Shown in pieces: positions 1-10,981 of a DNA stretch of 64,000 nucleotides. A program made the position numbers and the translations under genes. The stretch comes from Diphasiastrum complanatum (lineage: Eukaryota > Streptophyta > Lycopodiopsida > Lycopodiales > Lycopodiaceae): positions 71,269,349 through 71,333,348 of the forward strand of contig CM055096.1 in the NCBI GenBank assembly GCA_029204225.1. Direction: 5' to 3'. Positions within the stretch are counted from its first letter, which is position 1. The number at the start of each line of letters is the position of its first letter. Below the pieces are notes generated by a model. The model was not told where the DNA came from and did not search any database. It worked only from the letters and a program-made list of their open reading frames with translations.

Positions 1-2427
1 TACATTATGTGAAAGGTTGTAGATCAAGAACTGGAAATGAGTAGTTGGTGCTATGGATGACAGCTCTTAGATCAGAGAGCGAAATCTTCAAGCCACAAAA
101 AGGTTGTGCTAATTGCAAATAGCACTGAGCACGATTCTACCCACTCTTCCTACTGGTTACAGTAGCTGCCAACGGCCCACAATTTGCTCTTCTCAGATGT
201 ATCCCTCCCCCAATCTGCCGCCTCCTCTCATCCTACTTTCATCTTGTGATAGCAAATGGCTCTAATCAAGCTTGAATATACTTTTGACAGGTTGTCATTG
301 ACAGAAGAGCTACAGATTGATCTCATAGAAGCTTCAGCTTCATGTCCTTCCTTGGCATTCTTTATTAAGGAAATAGCAATAGTCTTGATGCTTTCACCAG
401 AGCTCCCATTGTAACTCATAAGTATCAGGCTTTCTCCTTAGGGCTCTGTCTGAGAGCACTGGCATATGTACTGGTTGCTTCTTTTTCACACAGAACTCAC
501 AGACTTGCTCATGCTATCCTCACAACTAAAACTGGAAAATGAAATACTGAATGCATTCCAGCATATTTCTTCTTTAACAATCAGCTGGTTCCTCTCCCTA
601 TTGTCATGATAACATTGTTTCTACTGATGAGAATTAGGATAGAGCATGGTTCACTAATAAGAAATCAGCAGTTGTAAATCAAAAGAGGAGGCACTGGGAA
701 CTATTATGATTTAATGCTGGGTAGAAGGAGTGATTTTCTAAAACTCAGCCTGACAAAGTTCAGGAACAACGTAAACTCAGCATGCTTTTGCACTACTGAA
801 AGGTTTCATCCTAACAGTCTATACAGCAACCCATCCAAACAGCCTAGGAATGGTAACCATGATTCCAAAGCACAGAACTAAACCGTTATTCTTAAACCAA
901 AACATACACACATGGAACAGTCTAGCAGAAACTCAAAATCCAAAAGAAAAGGCAACATTCCACTAAAGGATAACAGTCCTAGAATCACAGGAATTCAACT
1001 TCACAACCATGTCACCAGAGAATCAGCAACCTGATTATCCACTCTTTGAACACAACCCAGCAGTGTGAAAATCCCATCAAGAACCTCTAGCAACCAGTGA
1101 AGAGAAAGGGAGCTTGAACCCATTGCATACCACCATAAAGTTTTTTCAAAAGCTTCCTTCAGCAAAACGTCTGTCCACTTTTATAGGCCTCCTTCAACAA
1201 AACGTCTGTCCACTTTTATAGGCCACTTTTATAGGCCTGGAGCCCACCTATTGTCTTCATTTTGTCATCATGTTTTACCTTCTCTTTTTCTCAGCCCTTC
1301 AGCAGTCTTGTCCAAGGCATTGAATGCTATTTCATTGAATGCTATTTCAGCATGAGCCTATGGAAAATAGCTCCTCATACCTATAATCTTTTTGATATGG
1401 GGTTTTTAACCACTTGAACCCCCAATTCCACAAATAAGGCCTCCTCTTGCATTGAAAGTGATTTGGCCTCTTTGACATGTGCCTACTAAGTTTGGCCTCA
1501 TGTATAGTGCCATGTGTTTTTCCTTATGAGCTACTTAATGAGGCCCTTTTTTGAATTTGTCCATAGTTATCTTAGCTTTTGGTACAATGGTCACCAAGTC
1601 ATACTCTATTCCCTTGTTATTGGCCCTCCCCTTACATTTCCCACTTATCAAGAACCTCTCTTAACCTTAGCCATCTGATTTTCGAGTTGTAATTTCGTAA
1701 TTTTGATGACTGAGCCCCCTCTTCCTACTGAGCAACAACCTGAAAACACAGTACTTCGGCTTTTATATTAGTATCGAAAATCACAGTACATTGCAATATT
1801 TTGGCACAGTGGCCGGAGTTGTATTATAGGCCGATTTTTTTAAAGGCTGTCAAAATTTTTAAAAGCCAATTCTAAGGCTGTAATTTCTCTAATGAGATAG
1901 ATCCAATCACTTTTATTTACTTAATAGGTACTCCTTCGCCTAAGTCTTCATATACATAATCCTAGTTACACTCCCCACCCCACTACATTGTTTTAGTCCC
2001 ACTTCCTCCTCTCAAACCCATTCCATTCATGCTCCTAGTCAATCATACATGCCCTTATGACAATGCGAAGGTAATGCCCATTTTCTGTCAAAGCTGATGC
2101 ATAATGCAGGGACATGGATGCAATTTGTTGAGGTTTGTTATGGATGGTTCAGGCACATCGTGTCTACATGATGCATCACTGGTGGTGAGTATAATTTGCT
2201 AATGGAGTCATTTCTGATCTCTGCACTTCAACACAAGTTAGCGCATCCAACAAAGTTGATATAAAAGGACTAACATTTTTTTTTAAAAATCTAGAACAAA
2301 GAGTAAGTCAACCAACAACAAGTAAAATAAACGAGCCCTTTGAGTGCTTTTAAGCAACTTATCTTTGTACTTACTTATTAGTTGAATATACAGTTTGTGG
2401 AGAGCAATTCTGTTGTCTTGTCTTGTT
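1..2427. other. Left flank without a recognisable gene
   Basis: I see no intact gene here. A short minus-strand reading frame at 228-419 has coding-like composition (it begins MSYNGSSGESIKT) but I do not recognise it, and it could be an exon or TE debris. The stretch is AT-rich. A TATAAAAG motif near 2260 lies about 170 bases before the end of the copia A 5' LTR and could be that LTR's promoter. Confidence 0.4.
1156..1238 (+). repeat. Short tandem duplication, 35-bp unit
   Basis: A 35-bp unit beginning CCTTCAGCAAAACGTC occurs at 1156 and again at 1191 with one base changed. The last 15 or so bases (CCACTTTTATAGGCC) are then repeated once more. A separate 15-bp tandem duplication (TTGAATGCTATTTCA) lies close by at about 1320-1349. 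These look like replication-slippage duplications in non-coding DNA. Confidence 0.75.
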
Positions 2428-2489
2428 GCACTTGACATTGTGTTGTGGTGATTGATCCGGTCGGGTGTTTAAATTGTGTTTTCTTAACT

Positions 2490-2501
2490 TGGTATCAAAG
2501 C
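2490..2501 (+). other. Primer-binding site of copia A
   Basis: TGGTATCAAAGC matches the initiator tRNA-Met complement found in most plant copia elements (TGGTATCAGAGC) with one change. It follows the repeated LTR end directly. The leader from here to the gag start is unusually long, about 1.27 kb. Confidence 0.75.
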
Positions 2502-3768
2502 CCCTTGGTGGCTTGAATCACCGGACAAGAACAGAGAGCTGCGAATTCACGACGGTTTGTTGGCTAGGAAGCACAAAACCGAGTCTGTGGAGATTCGTGG
2601 AATAACTCAAAACTGTAAGAAGATTCAGAGGCAGGGGATTATCAGCTGAATTAGAGGGCAAGCAAAAAGTGAAGCTGGAAAATCTTTTGAAGGGTTGCTT
2701 GGCATGTGCGATTGGTTTGAATCCAATCGAACATCGTTTGAAGAGCGGTTTGGAGCAGAACATTGCCTGCTATAGGGCGACTTCAGCCAGATTGGAGCTG
2801 CTAGTGAAAGCTCAAGGAAAGCTTGAGTAAAGTGCAATATATCCTTCTCTTCAAAGCTGCTAGGGTTTCAAAGTGCAAAATCATGGATACCTCCTTGTAG
2901 GAGGACTTTTTAAGAGCTGTAAGTTGCTGAGGATGGGCGCCCTGGTAGTGAGACCCAGTAGCAAGGAGGCCGCAACTGGCCGTGGAGAAAGAGAACAGCT
3001 AGATCGATCCACAGGCAGAAGCCATAGCTTGTGAAGAGAAAGGAAGATCCATCGTGAAGAGAGAGGTCACGTGGAGAAGAAGAGGAGAGGTCGCGGGACC
3101 TCGCGCATCCAGTTCAGCTAGCTTGATAGTGGCCCGAAGTGCCTGGTGCTTCAAAGGCCCTTGATCAACATGCAAAAGTGTGGAAAGCCGTCCGATCTCG
3201 AGTCACACAGATCGACGATGGTTATTGCACGTCAGGTGGGTTGTTGGATCTAAAGGATCCGTTGGATTGATGTGAAAAAGCCTGAAGGGGTGTAAAGTGC
3301 AAAGTGCATTGCAACTTCATTAAAAATCTTCAAATTGAAAAAATTGTTGGGTCCCAAGTTTTTGAAGGGTGAAATTTCTTCACACTAAAGAAACAGTTCA
3401 AAAACCAAAATTGCCCTTATTTTCACCTCCTTTAGCCTATTTTGGACAAACAAAAGACTATAGCCTCCAAACTAAGGGCACCCTGACTGTACCTGCAAGT
3501 ACGGTACACCAAAACAGAGTGATTGCCGCGGAGAAAGTGTTCGGAGCACGCCAGAAGTGATTTCACCATTCCATTGGGCAGGTAGTTGGTAGTTGGTGAC
3601 GAGAAGCATTTCAGAAAGCGACGCCAGTTTGGCTTTCAATTTGGCGAAAGAGCGGCGGGTGGCCTGGTAAGCCAAAAAATTGCAGGTCATTATTTGTGAT
3701 TTTTGACATCACAATTGGCTTCGGCATACACTTTATAGCCTACAGGTGGAGTTTCAAGCAGTTTGGAG

Positions 3769-5990
3769 ATGGCAAACATCAATGAGGCAATTTTGGGCGA
3801 TGCAAGCAAACCTGATGGGGCTTCTAACTACAACATCTAAAAAGTCAAAATGAAGAGCATTTTGATGGAGAAAGAGTTGTGGAAGATCGTGGCAGGTATT
3901 GAAGTCCGGCCAAATACCACTCCATGTGACATGAGGGCCTTTGATAAAAAGGCGCAGAGAGCATTGTCCTTAATCAATCTTTCAGTGATAGACCATGTAA
4001 TCACTCATATAAGTGATGCCACGACGGCTAGGGGAGCTTGGGAAGCTCTTAGAATGCAATTTCAAACTTGCAATCCAGCTCGGGCCACGAGATTGAACGC
4101 AGTAAGTATGGAAGAAAGTGAATCAGTGGGATCTTTCTTCACCAGAATAAAGGAGCTGAGAGATTAACTTGTGGCAATTGGAGAACCAATTAGGGACATT
4201 GAAGAAGGGCTACAAATGTTTGTGAGCGGCATTGCTTCGAGGGAGAGGTTGCCTACTTTTGAAGACTTCCACGGAATCATGTTGCAAGAAGAGCAGCATC
4301 ATGAAGTAGTGAAGTCAAGGCAAACCCCAAAGGATGATCAAGCCTTGCTTGCTAAAGACAAGCAGAAAGGATGGAAAAGGATTCCTAAGAAATCTGATGA
4401 TGACGAGGGAGAGTCATCATCAAAAGGGAAAAAGAAGAAGAAAGACAAATGTTACTATTGCTACAAACTGGGTCATTGGGCACACGAGTGTTACATGAAG
4501 AAAGCGGAAATAAAGGCGGAAAAAGTGACTCAACAAGGAAACATTTCCGAAAATGATGGAGAAGATGACGAGACAAGTGTCTTCTCATCGGCATTGGCAT
4601 CCCAAGTTGATGATGGTGCTAGATGGTTCATAGATTCAGGCGCCACAAGGCATATGACCGGGAAACATGATTGGTTTGAGAAATTCTCACCAATCCATGA
4701 TGGGGATAAGGTCACTCAAGCCAATGGAGAGGAATGCCAAATACAAGGTGTGGGCAATGTACCTGTGCAGTTTCCTAATGGTAAAATCAAAAACATCCCT
4801 AATGTGCATTATGTTCCCGGACTCAAAAAAAGTTTGCTTTCTGTTGGTGTAATGGCAAATCAACATCTTAAGGTTGAATTTGTCAAGGATGGATGCCTTG
4901 TGAGGGATATGAACCACAACCATAAAGTGGAAGCGAAGGGTTATAGAGATAGTAATTGTGGCCTTTATAAATTGGATGCTGCAAAACCAGGAGAATATGG
5001 TTTGGCTATCTCAACAACATCTCAATTTGAGTTGTGGCACAAAAGACTTGGTCAGTTGAACTATGGGAGATTGAGATTGATGGTGAAGCTCAAGATGGTA
5101 ATAGGGTTACCGGCATTGCAGGATGATCATCATGCAATATGTGAAGGATGCGTCATGGGAAAGCATCATAGGGAGACATTCAAGAAAGGTGGAGCTGCAA
5201 GAGCTAAGAAACCGCTGGAACTCATTCACAGCAACCTGTGCGGCCCAATGAAGACCATGTCGTTGGGGAAAGCATATTATTTTATGACTTTCATAGATGA
5301 TTACTCTAGGAGGACATGGATTTATTTCTTGAAGAAGAAATCTGACGCTTTTGCTCGCTTCAAGGAGTTCAATGAACAAGATTCACATTAGCAAAGATGT
5401 GATCATTGATGAAACGCATAGGTATGAAGATGAAGACCATGCAAGTGGTGAAAGCATCAAAAGACTTCTCACAATTTTGGAGGAAGAAGATGAAGAAGAT
5501 GCTCCACAAGATGATGCACGTGAAGATGAGAGTTGAGAGGGCGAGTATGAAAGGACACCACAAGAGCCTAGGGGGAGGTACTTGCCAATAGGAGCAATAA
5601 AGGAGAAACCGGTTGGAAGTAAGAGACATTACTTAGACACTCCTTGGGATACATACTCTTCACGTAGTATATCAAATGAATCTAAGATACCAAAATGGTA
5701 TGAAAAGATCATGAAGGACGCAAAGCTAAATCAACCAGGATCTAACACACAAGGAGAAGTGAGAAGATCAATGCGGGAAAGGAAGTCTCCCGATCGTTAT
5801 CATGTGAACTATGCCCTAATGAGTGACATTTTGAAGTGTCGAGAGCCATCAACCTTTGATATCATTATCACGAGCAATGATGAGAACCTCACTTGTTCTA
5901 TCAAAGCCAACTTATGCAAGCAGTTTGAGATGACAGATTTAGATCTTATGCACTATTGCTTGGGTGTCGAAGTATGGCACTTGACGTTGT
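3769..5990 (+). pseudogene. Copia A gag-protease-integrase-RT remnant
   Basis: Gag starts at ATG 3769 and reads through two in-frame TAA codons (3838-3840 and 4168-4170) into a CCHC zinc knuckle (CYYCYKLGHWAHEC), a protease DSG site (WFIDSGATRHM) and the pre-integrase and integrase start (LWHKRLG, then FIDDYSRR). Near 5380 the integrase core jumps to the acidic linker that normally follows it. Near 5865 the early RT is missing, and the frame resumes just after the YVDD region (IIITSNDE), running to MHYCLGVEVW before hitting the LTR end. The first integrase catalytic Asp is Asn here (ELIHSNLCGP where HSD is usual). The copy is not autonomous. These assignments come from family motifs I recognise, not from an alignment. 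Confidence 0.85.
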
Positions 5991-6038
5991 GTTGTGGTGA
6001 TTGATCCGGTCAGGTGTTTAAACTATGTATTCTTAACT

Positions 6039-7655
6039 CTTCCACTATTGATATCAATTTCAAAGTCAAATTCTGGTATGTCATTCTCCCAATGTGATGT
6101 ATCAACTATTCTCTCTTGGGTCTCTCGAGTAGGATTTTGGTTTTTTTTTTCAATAAGGTGTATCGTTGTATGTGCATCTTCTATATATTCGTGATCTTCA
6201 AAAAGGTCATGTATGCCATAGGATTCTTGATCAATGTCATCAGTGATAGGAGGTGTGATATTTTTGCTTTCATAAGTCACGTGAGAGGAGTCTATATGCG
6301 TGGATCTAGGGGAATAGTTTATAGGGGCTATCCAAACTGATTCATCTACTTCTTCCCACTCTAAGTCACTATCATTGTTTGCATCTAAGGATATGGATTG
6401 ATTGGGTTGATCACTGTATATCAAAGGTACTACCTCCTTAGACTTAGTGGTCTTACCAGGACTCACCTGTCGGGCACTCTTTTTTATCCACTCTTTTCTA
6501 GGGGGGTCTGCTTTTTGTAGCTCGTCTTGGGTTATCGTCAGTACTCTCACCCTAGCCTCTATGGGTACAAGTGTTCTTACTGAGTGTGTTGGGGGTTTCT
6601 TGTCACTAGCTTCGACTCGTCTATCCTGAGGGATACTCCCATGATTTCTAGCTCATCGGCATACATTTTCATTGTTTTGTCTGCTACTATCAACTAGCCC
6701 ACTCTTCACTTTATTCCCTTGCATCTGATGGTATCCTTTCACTTGACTTGTTCCTCCATATAATATCTCAGTGTGAATTAACATCTTATCTTCCTCATCA
6801 CATTCTAGCTTAGGCAACTATAGGGGTGTATCCATCTCATTAGTTTTGAATCTCGTACCATAACCATTTTTATCCCTATGGTGTGATTCTTCACCACAGG
6901 GAACCACAAGACCTACACAGTACTATGTCTTATATGATGAAATCGGTTTAGGGTTTCGGGATGAACTTCAACAAAAACACAAAAAGGAAACATGAATTCT
7001 ATCACGACTGCATCAGAACAAAATGGGATGATCGAATCATAGGATGAGAATTTTTGAGAGCCACTCTTTGTGTACTGAAAAGGTTGCTATGTCTTTCTAT
7101 CACTTGGTGCTGCATATGATAAGTTGGCATCACACTATCTCTCTTAGCTGCATAGGATGGTCTTGGTTCTGATGGTTGGGGCATATACTACAATCCTGTC
7201 CTATTTGACAACTCATTTGTAAACAAAGGAGACTCCTCATCTAGGTTGATCACCCTTACTATTTGGTTGACGTTTTGGCACTCAAATGTGGCCCAATTGG
7301 CCTCTTCTACAATTTGTGCTCTAGATACAACTTCCTCAAAAGATGAAACTCTTGATTGACATACCACTAGTTGGAGATCTTCCTGTAATCCTCTAAAAAA
7401 AAAAGTCATCAACAATTCGGGGGTTATCTTAGTTGCTAGACCAAGGTTCAATTAGCGAACCGATTCTTTCAGTCTTCTGACATATAAGCGTATGGTCTCA
7501 GTCGGCTCTTGTTGTATCGTAGTCAAGGTAAACATCAGTTTGTTGACATTGTATGTGGCTTTGAATTCCTTCAAAAACACTTGGAATAGATCCTCTAGCG
7601 TATCGATCGAGTTTATGGGTAAATTATAGTACCATCTTTTGGCTTCTCCTACCAT
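6039..7655 (-). pseudogene. Ty3/gypsy-type gag remnant
   Basis: On the minus strand a gag core reads from 7655 to 7188, interrupted by one stop. It includes GEAKRWYYNLPINSI, LEDLFQVFLKEF and LYVRRLKESVR, the W...LP...F..F pattern of the Retrotrans_gag family. It continues as ELLMTFFFRGLQEDLQ and a probable linker. Further coding-like sequence follows down to the copia A boundary: an acidic 175-codon frame at 6550-6023, of which only the last few codons lie in copia A. No zinc knuckle, RT or LTR pair was found, so only the gag part is supported. Copia A appears to have landed inside or at the edge of this relic. Confidence 0.65.
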
Positions 7656-8973
7656 AGTTGTGGGCTATGTTCATGGGTTGACAAGTCACCTGGGAATTTT
7701 AGTAATAGCACACCATTGTTGATGTTGTAGCTTACGTGTTGTAAGTATATAACATTGGTCAACAATTTTTAGCGAGTTTGGTATCAAAACAATATTTGGT
7801 CATTTTTCTAAGTATGAGGCTGTAGCAAGTGGATGGATAACTTTCCACTCAATCAACGATTAGGCTTTTCAAGTATAGAATCCAATGTTTGCGTCAAATG
7901 GGTCAGATAATGCTCAACAAGGGTGGTCGTAGGTTGATTTCATCACATCCTACCAATTCCCTTAGCATGAATCAGCTTCAGTAGTTTGTAGCTAACCAGT
8001 GGTAACAGGTCGTTTTACATCACTCCCAGTAGACACACCAATAGTCGTACAAATTTTGGCTAGGGATTGGTCCAGCCAAAACGCCTTAGCGGGGGAAGGA
8101 CCCACAATGTCCTTACGTGAGTGATCAGAGTCTGGGCCCCACTGATCACCACGTACTCCCGGGTCAATGAGGTTCTCAGAGATGTAACCAATTGGAGATC
8201 GGCTCCATCTTCATGCTCACAGAAATCCAAGGGCAGCGAGCGTATGGTTGATTCGCAATGAATAGATAGCCTGTGCTACCCAACAATGATGTTCTTGTAT
8301 GTAAACTGATGAGAATCAGTCATGATTCGCGAAGGCAAATCCGGCTGACCCTCTCTCTCAGCCCGGATGGAGTTCAGATGAGACCACTAGACATTGCCAG
8401 CTGAATCGCTCCTACAATCCTCCAGAGTGTAGTCAGTCACTACTGATCTACGTTCACAAAATAAATACAACATTAGACATAATTTCAACCAAAGTGCGGA
8501 ATTCAAAAGAATAAGAAAACTCAGACATACGAAATAAGCGGCATATGCATTCGCATTCAAGATCAGATACAATAAGAAAATCATCTATATTGATTTCTCT
8601 TCTGAATTTCTTCAAGCACTGCATGCGAATCCACGCAGTGTGTTGGCGTGAGAGAAACACGGTTCTCTCACGAGTAATAGTCTCGCTTCACTAGCGGATA
8701 GTTGGATCTTCTGATCCTGGACACAGAGCTCTTCTAGCACGTAGGCAGAGTTGTTGTCTATAATTCATCTTGATTGCTTACTAGCATTAGACTTCTGTGT
8801 ATTACACACTGTGTATTCTGTTCTGATAGTATGTCAAGTATAATCCAATAAGTATGGTCTCTCTGTGTAAATCTAAGATTAGAGTGATTAATTATCTACA
8901 ACTAACTAGAGAATTACAAGAGTGGCAGATTAGCCACAACCTAGGGAGTATCTGCTGACGTCATGCCATCAGA
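7656..8973. other. Spacer without a clear gene
   Basis: No convincing reading frame or RNA gene is visible. By position this should hold the 3' LTR of the minus-strand copia C, but I could not find an LTR pair or clear TG...CA ends. A TTCGCGAA word at 8326-8333 matches those in the adjacent copia C tail. Confidence 0.4.
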
Positions 8974-9475
8974 TCAAATTACTGTACTTTTGGGTACTTG
9001 CGTGATCTTTGGTGGTACTCCTTGGGGCGTAAGTGTTGAACGGGTTTCGTTTACCTCGTCTGCCTTCTTCCGTACTGGACCATGAAGGAATCTCATTCGT
9101 GGATCTTTTGTGTTCGCGAACCGTTTGTCTTCGTCTCCGTTGACTTTCGTGTTCGCGAAACTCTTCGTGTTTCGTGTCTCCAGATGTTCGAGTTCGCGAA
9201 CATCTTCGTCAGGCGAAGGGCTGAAAGCTAGTAAGCCTTTGTAATCAAAAACATTTCGTTTCTTCAGCTCCCTCTCAAAGCATGATAGCTTTACGATCCC
9301 GAGACTGCTCCTTTGCCTCTCAAAGAGTCCTTTGTCCAGGGCCTTTGTGAAAATGTCAACAACCATGTCTTTCGTTCCTGTGAAGGTGGTTTGCATCATC
9401 TTCTTTTCAATCAGATCCCTGATCAAGTGATACTTGATCGCAATGTGCTTTGTTCTGGAATGGAACACGAGATCT
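8974..9475 (-). pseudogene. Copia C: RNase H C-terminus, cut by copia B
   Basis: The minus-strand frame starts at the copia RNase H end block (VFHSRTKHIAIKYHLIRDL, then VDIFTKAL and RSSLGIV). It runs on about 110 codons past the usual copia stop, into sequence with no domain I recognise. The homology reaches exactly to 9475, where the 5' LTR of copia B begins, so copia B was inserted into this older element. The rest of copia C, which should lie beyond the insertion, was not found because copia B has lost its right end. Confidence 0.8.
9112..9201. repeat. Repeated GTTCGCGAAC palindromes
   Basis: The 10-bp palindrome GTTCGCGAAC occurs at 9112-9121 and 9192-9201, with a one-base variant (GTTCGCGAAA) at 9151-9160. 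The copies are spaced about 40 bases apart. They lie in the tail of copia C, downstream of the conserved RNase H block on its strand. Confidence 0.8.
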
Positions 9476-10205
9476 TGTGAAGATTATTAAAATATTATCT
9501 TTCTATCTCGAGTTTGGGGTCATGTCCATGATAATTTCCACTAGATTTCATGTTGTACATATAAGGAGTGTGAATTGAGCACATATCCTTCTAATGTAGC
9601 TCGGATTTGAGTTAGATAGGTTCAATTGTAATGACATGCAGATGTTTTGATAGCATGCAAAGTCTTACTGTATGCATGCAAGCCACATGCAATCAGTGCA
9701 TGCAACATGCAAAGTAGTTTCTGTGATCTACACATGTCTAGGCAATTTTATGAGTTGACATGCAGTACATGCACCATACATGCATGCAGTTACACATGTA
9801 AATCTCTGGTAGGTGAATTAGTTCAGTTAAGTGGACTTTATATGCAATTCCACTATAGGAATTCGAGTCTCTCTCATGTAGGGAAAGCTAGGCATGTGTT
9901 GCCACATTGTGAATATTGAGATTTTGGTGTTTTGGAATCATTCTCTCTCTACCAGCGTTTTCTATGTATGATTTTCTCTCTCTATCCGAGAGCAGCCTCT
10001 TTTTCCCATACTGAACACTTAGAATTATTTCTGACATTCATTTCTCATAGTGAAGAGTTAGATTTTTTCATCAGATGTATGCCATTGTGCTCTTGCCTTA
10101 GATTTTTCAAGCATACTGTTCTTTGATCAAACTTGTGCAATCACAACACCTCAGTAAGATCTTGTAGGGTGTGTGGTGAAGTTCACACATGCTATAAACT
10201 TCACA
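9476..10205 (+). repeat. 5' LTR of copia B (730 bp)
   Basis: The ends form a perfect 7-base inverted pair, TGTGAAG at the left and CTTCACA at the right. The right end abuts the primer-binding site. The left end coincides with the break in copia C homology, so both borders are independently supported. No matching 3' LTR was found in the window, so divergence, and hence age, cannot be measured here. A TATA-like ATATAAGG lies near 9558, upstream of the RY cluster. Confidence 0.85.
9635..9788. promoter_or_regulatory. Cluster of ten CATGCA (RY/Sph) motifs in the LTR
   Basis: CATGCA starts at 9635, 9654, 9675, 9686, 9699, 9706, 9759, 9768, 9779 and 9783, some overlapping as TGCATGCA. In plants CATGCA(TG) is the RY or Sph element bound by B3-domain factors of the ABI3/FUS3/LEC2 class. 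The density in one LTR suggests stage-specific control of the element, which is an inference. No such cluster is present in the LTRs of the 50-62 kb array. Confidence 0.6.
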
Positions 10206-10217
10206 TGGTATCAGAGC
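10206..10217 (+). other. Primer-binding site of copia B
   Basis: TGGTATCAGAGC, the complement of the 3' end of plant initiator tRNA-Met, follows the LTR end CTTCACA without a spacer. It fixes the element's orientation as plus. A 12-bp palindrome with a G-box core (TCACACGTGTGA) lies downstream in the leader at 10391-10402. Confidence 0.9.
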
Positions 10218-10981
10218 TTCATGCTTTGAAGAAGTGAGGGTGTATACATCAGATCATCAGTGTTTTTGCTTGCAGGAACTCGAATTTTGGAGAAGGATTC
10301 AAACTCGCTGATAAACAAGCAATCTGTGGATCATAAGTGGATCAAATCAAGGCTGATCTGATCCAGCGGAGCTCTGTACGGACAGAGAGCTCACACGTGT
10401 GAAATCAACCCTCATTAATGAGTGCTACTTCTCAAGAAATGATCCAAATTTGATGTTCTATAGCTTGTTGGATAGGTATTGGAGAGAAGAATGTGTTGCT
10501 CTTGTTTCTAGATCAATTTGATTTGATTTTACAAGAGTTTTAGGCAATCAGAGAGTTTGAGAGGGTACTCAACTCGTGGGATATGCCAAAGTGAGCACAC
10601 ATCTGTCTTTTTCACCAATTTCATCAATTTTCATTATCAATCAAGTAGGATTGGATAGAAGTGAGTGTTCTGAGGTCTTAGACTTTTCATTTCACACATA
10701 TTACTATGTTTGAGTTGAAAGTAAGTTCCTAGAGAGTTTCTTAGTACATTGAAACTTGTGGGAGAGATAGACTTCTTGCTTGCATGTGCTTCTTCTTTTG
10801 TGACTGAAGCAAGATCCAAATTCAAGGTAGATTAATTTTCTGTATTGAGAATTTGTTCTCACATCTGTTGCTAGATTTCATAGGGTGGATCAACATCTGT
10901 GTTAGATCTTAGATTGAGATAGCAAGCAACATCCTTTCAGCTCCATTTTTTTTATCATTACTAGAATTTCTCACCAAGAAG

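Larger units (their letters stand above)
2428..6038 (+). mobile_element. Ty1/copia element A, internally deleted
   Basis: A 60-base segment ending TTCTTAACT occurs just before a tRNA-Met primer site (2428-2489) and again at the right edge (about 5979-6038), with about 5 differences. I read these as the 3' ends of the two LTRs. The right copy is fused directly to reverse-transcriptase coding sequence at the shared word GCACTTGAC, so most of the 3' LTR and all of RNase H are gone. The body is 3.5 kb, whereas the intact copia at 51-56 kb has about 4.8 kb between its LTRs. The left LTR start could not be placed. Confidence 0.75.

Noticed and set aside
228-419. Possible exon on the minus strand
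   Set aside because: Coding-like, but without clear splice signals or a family I recognise.
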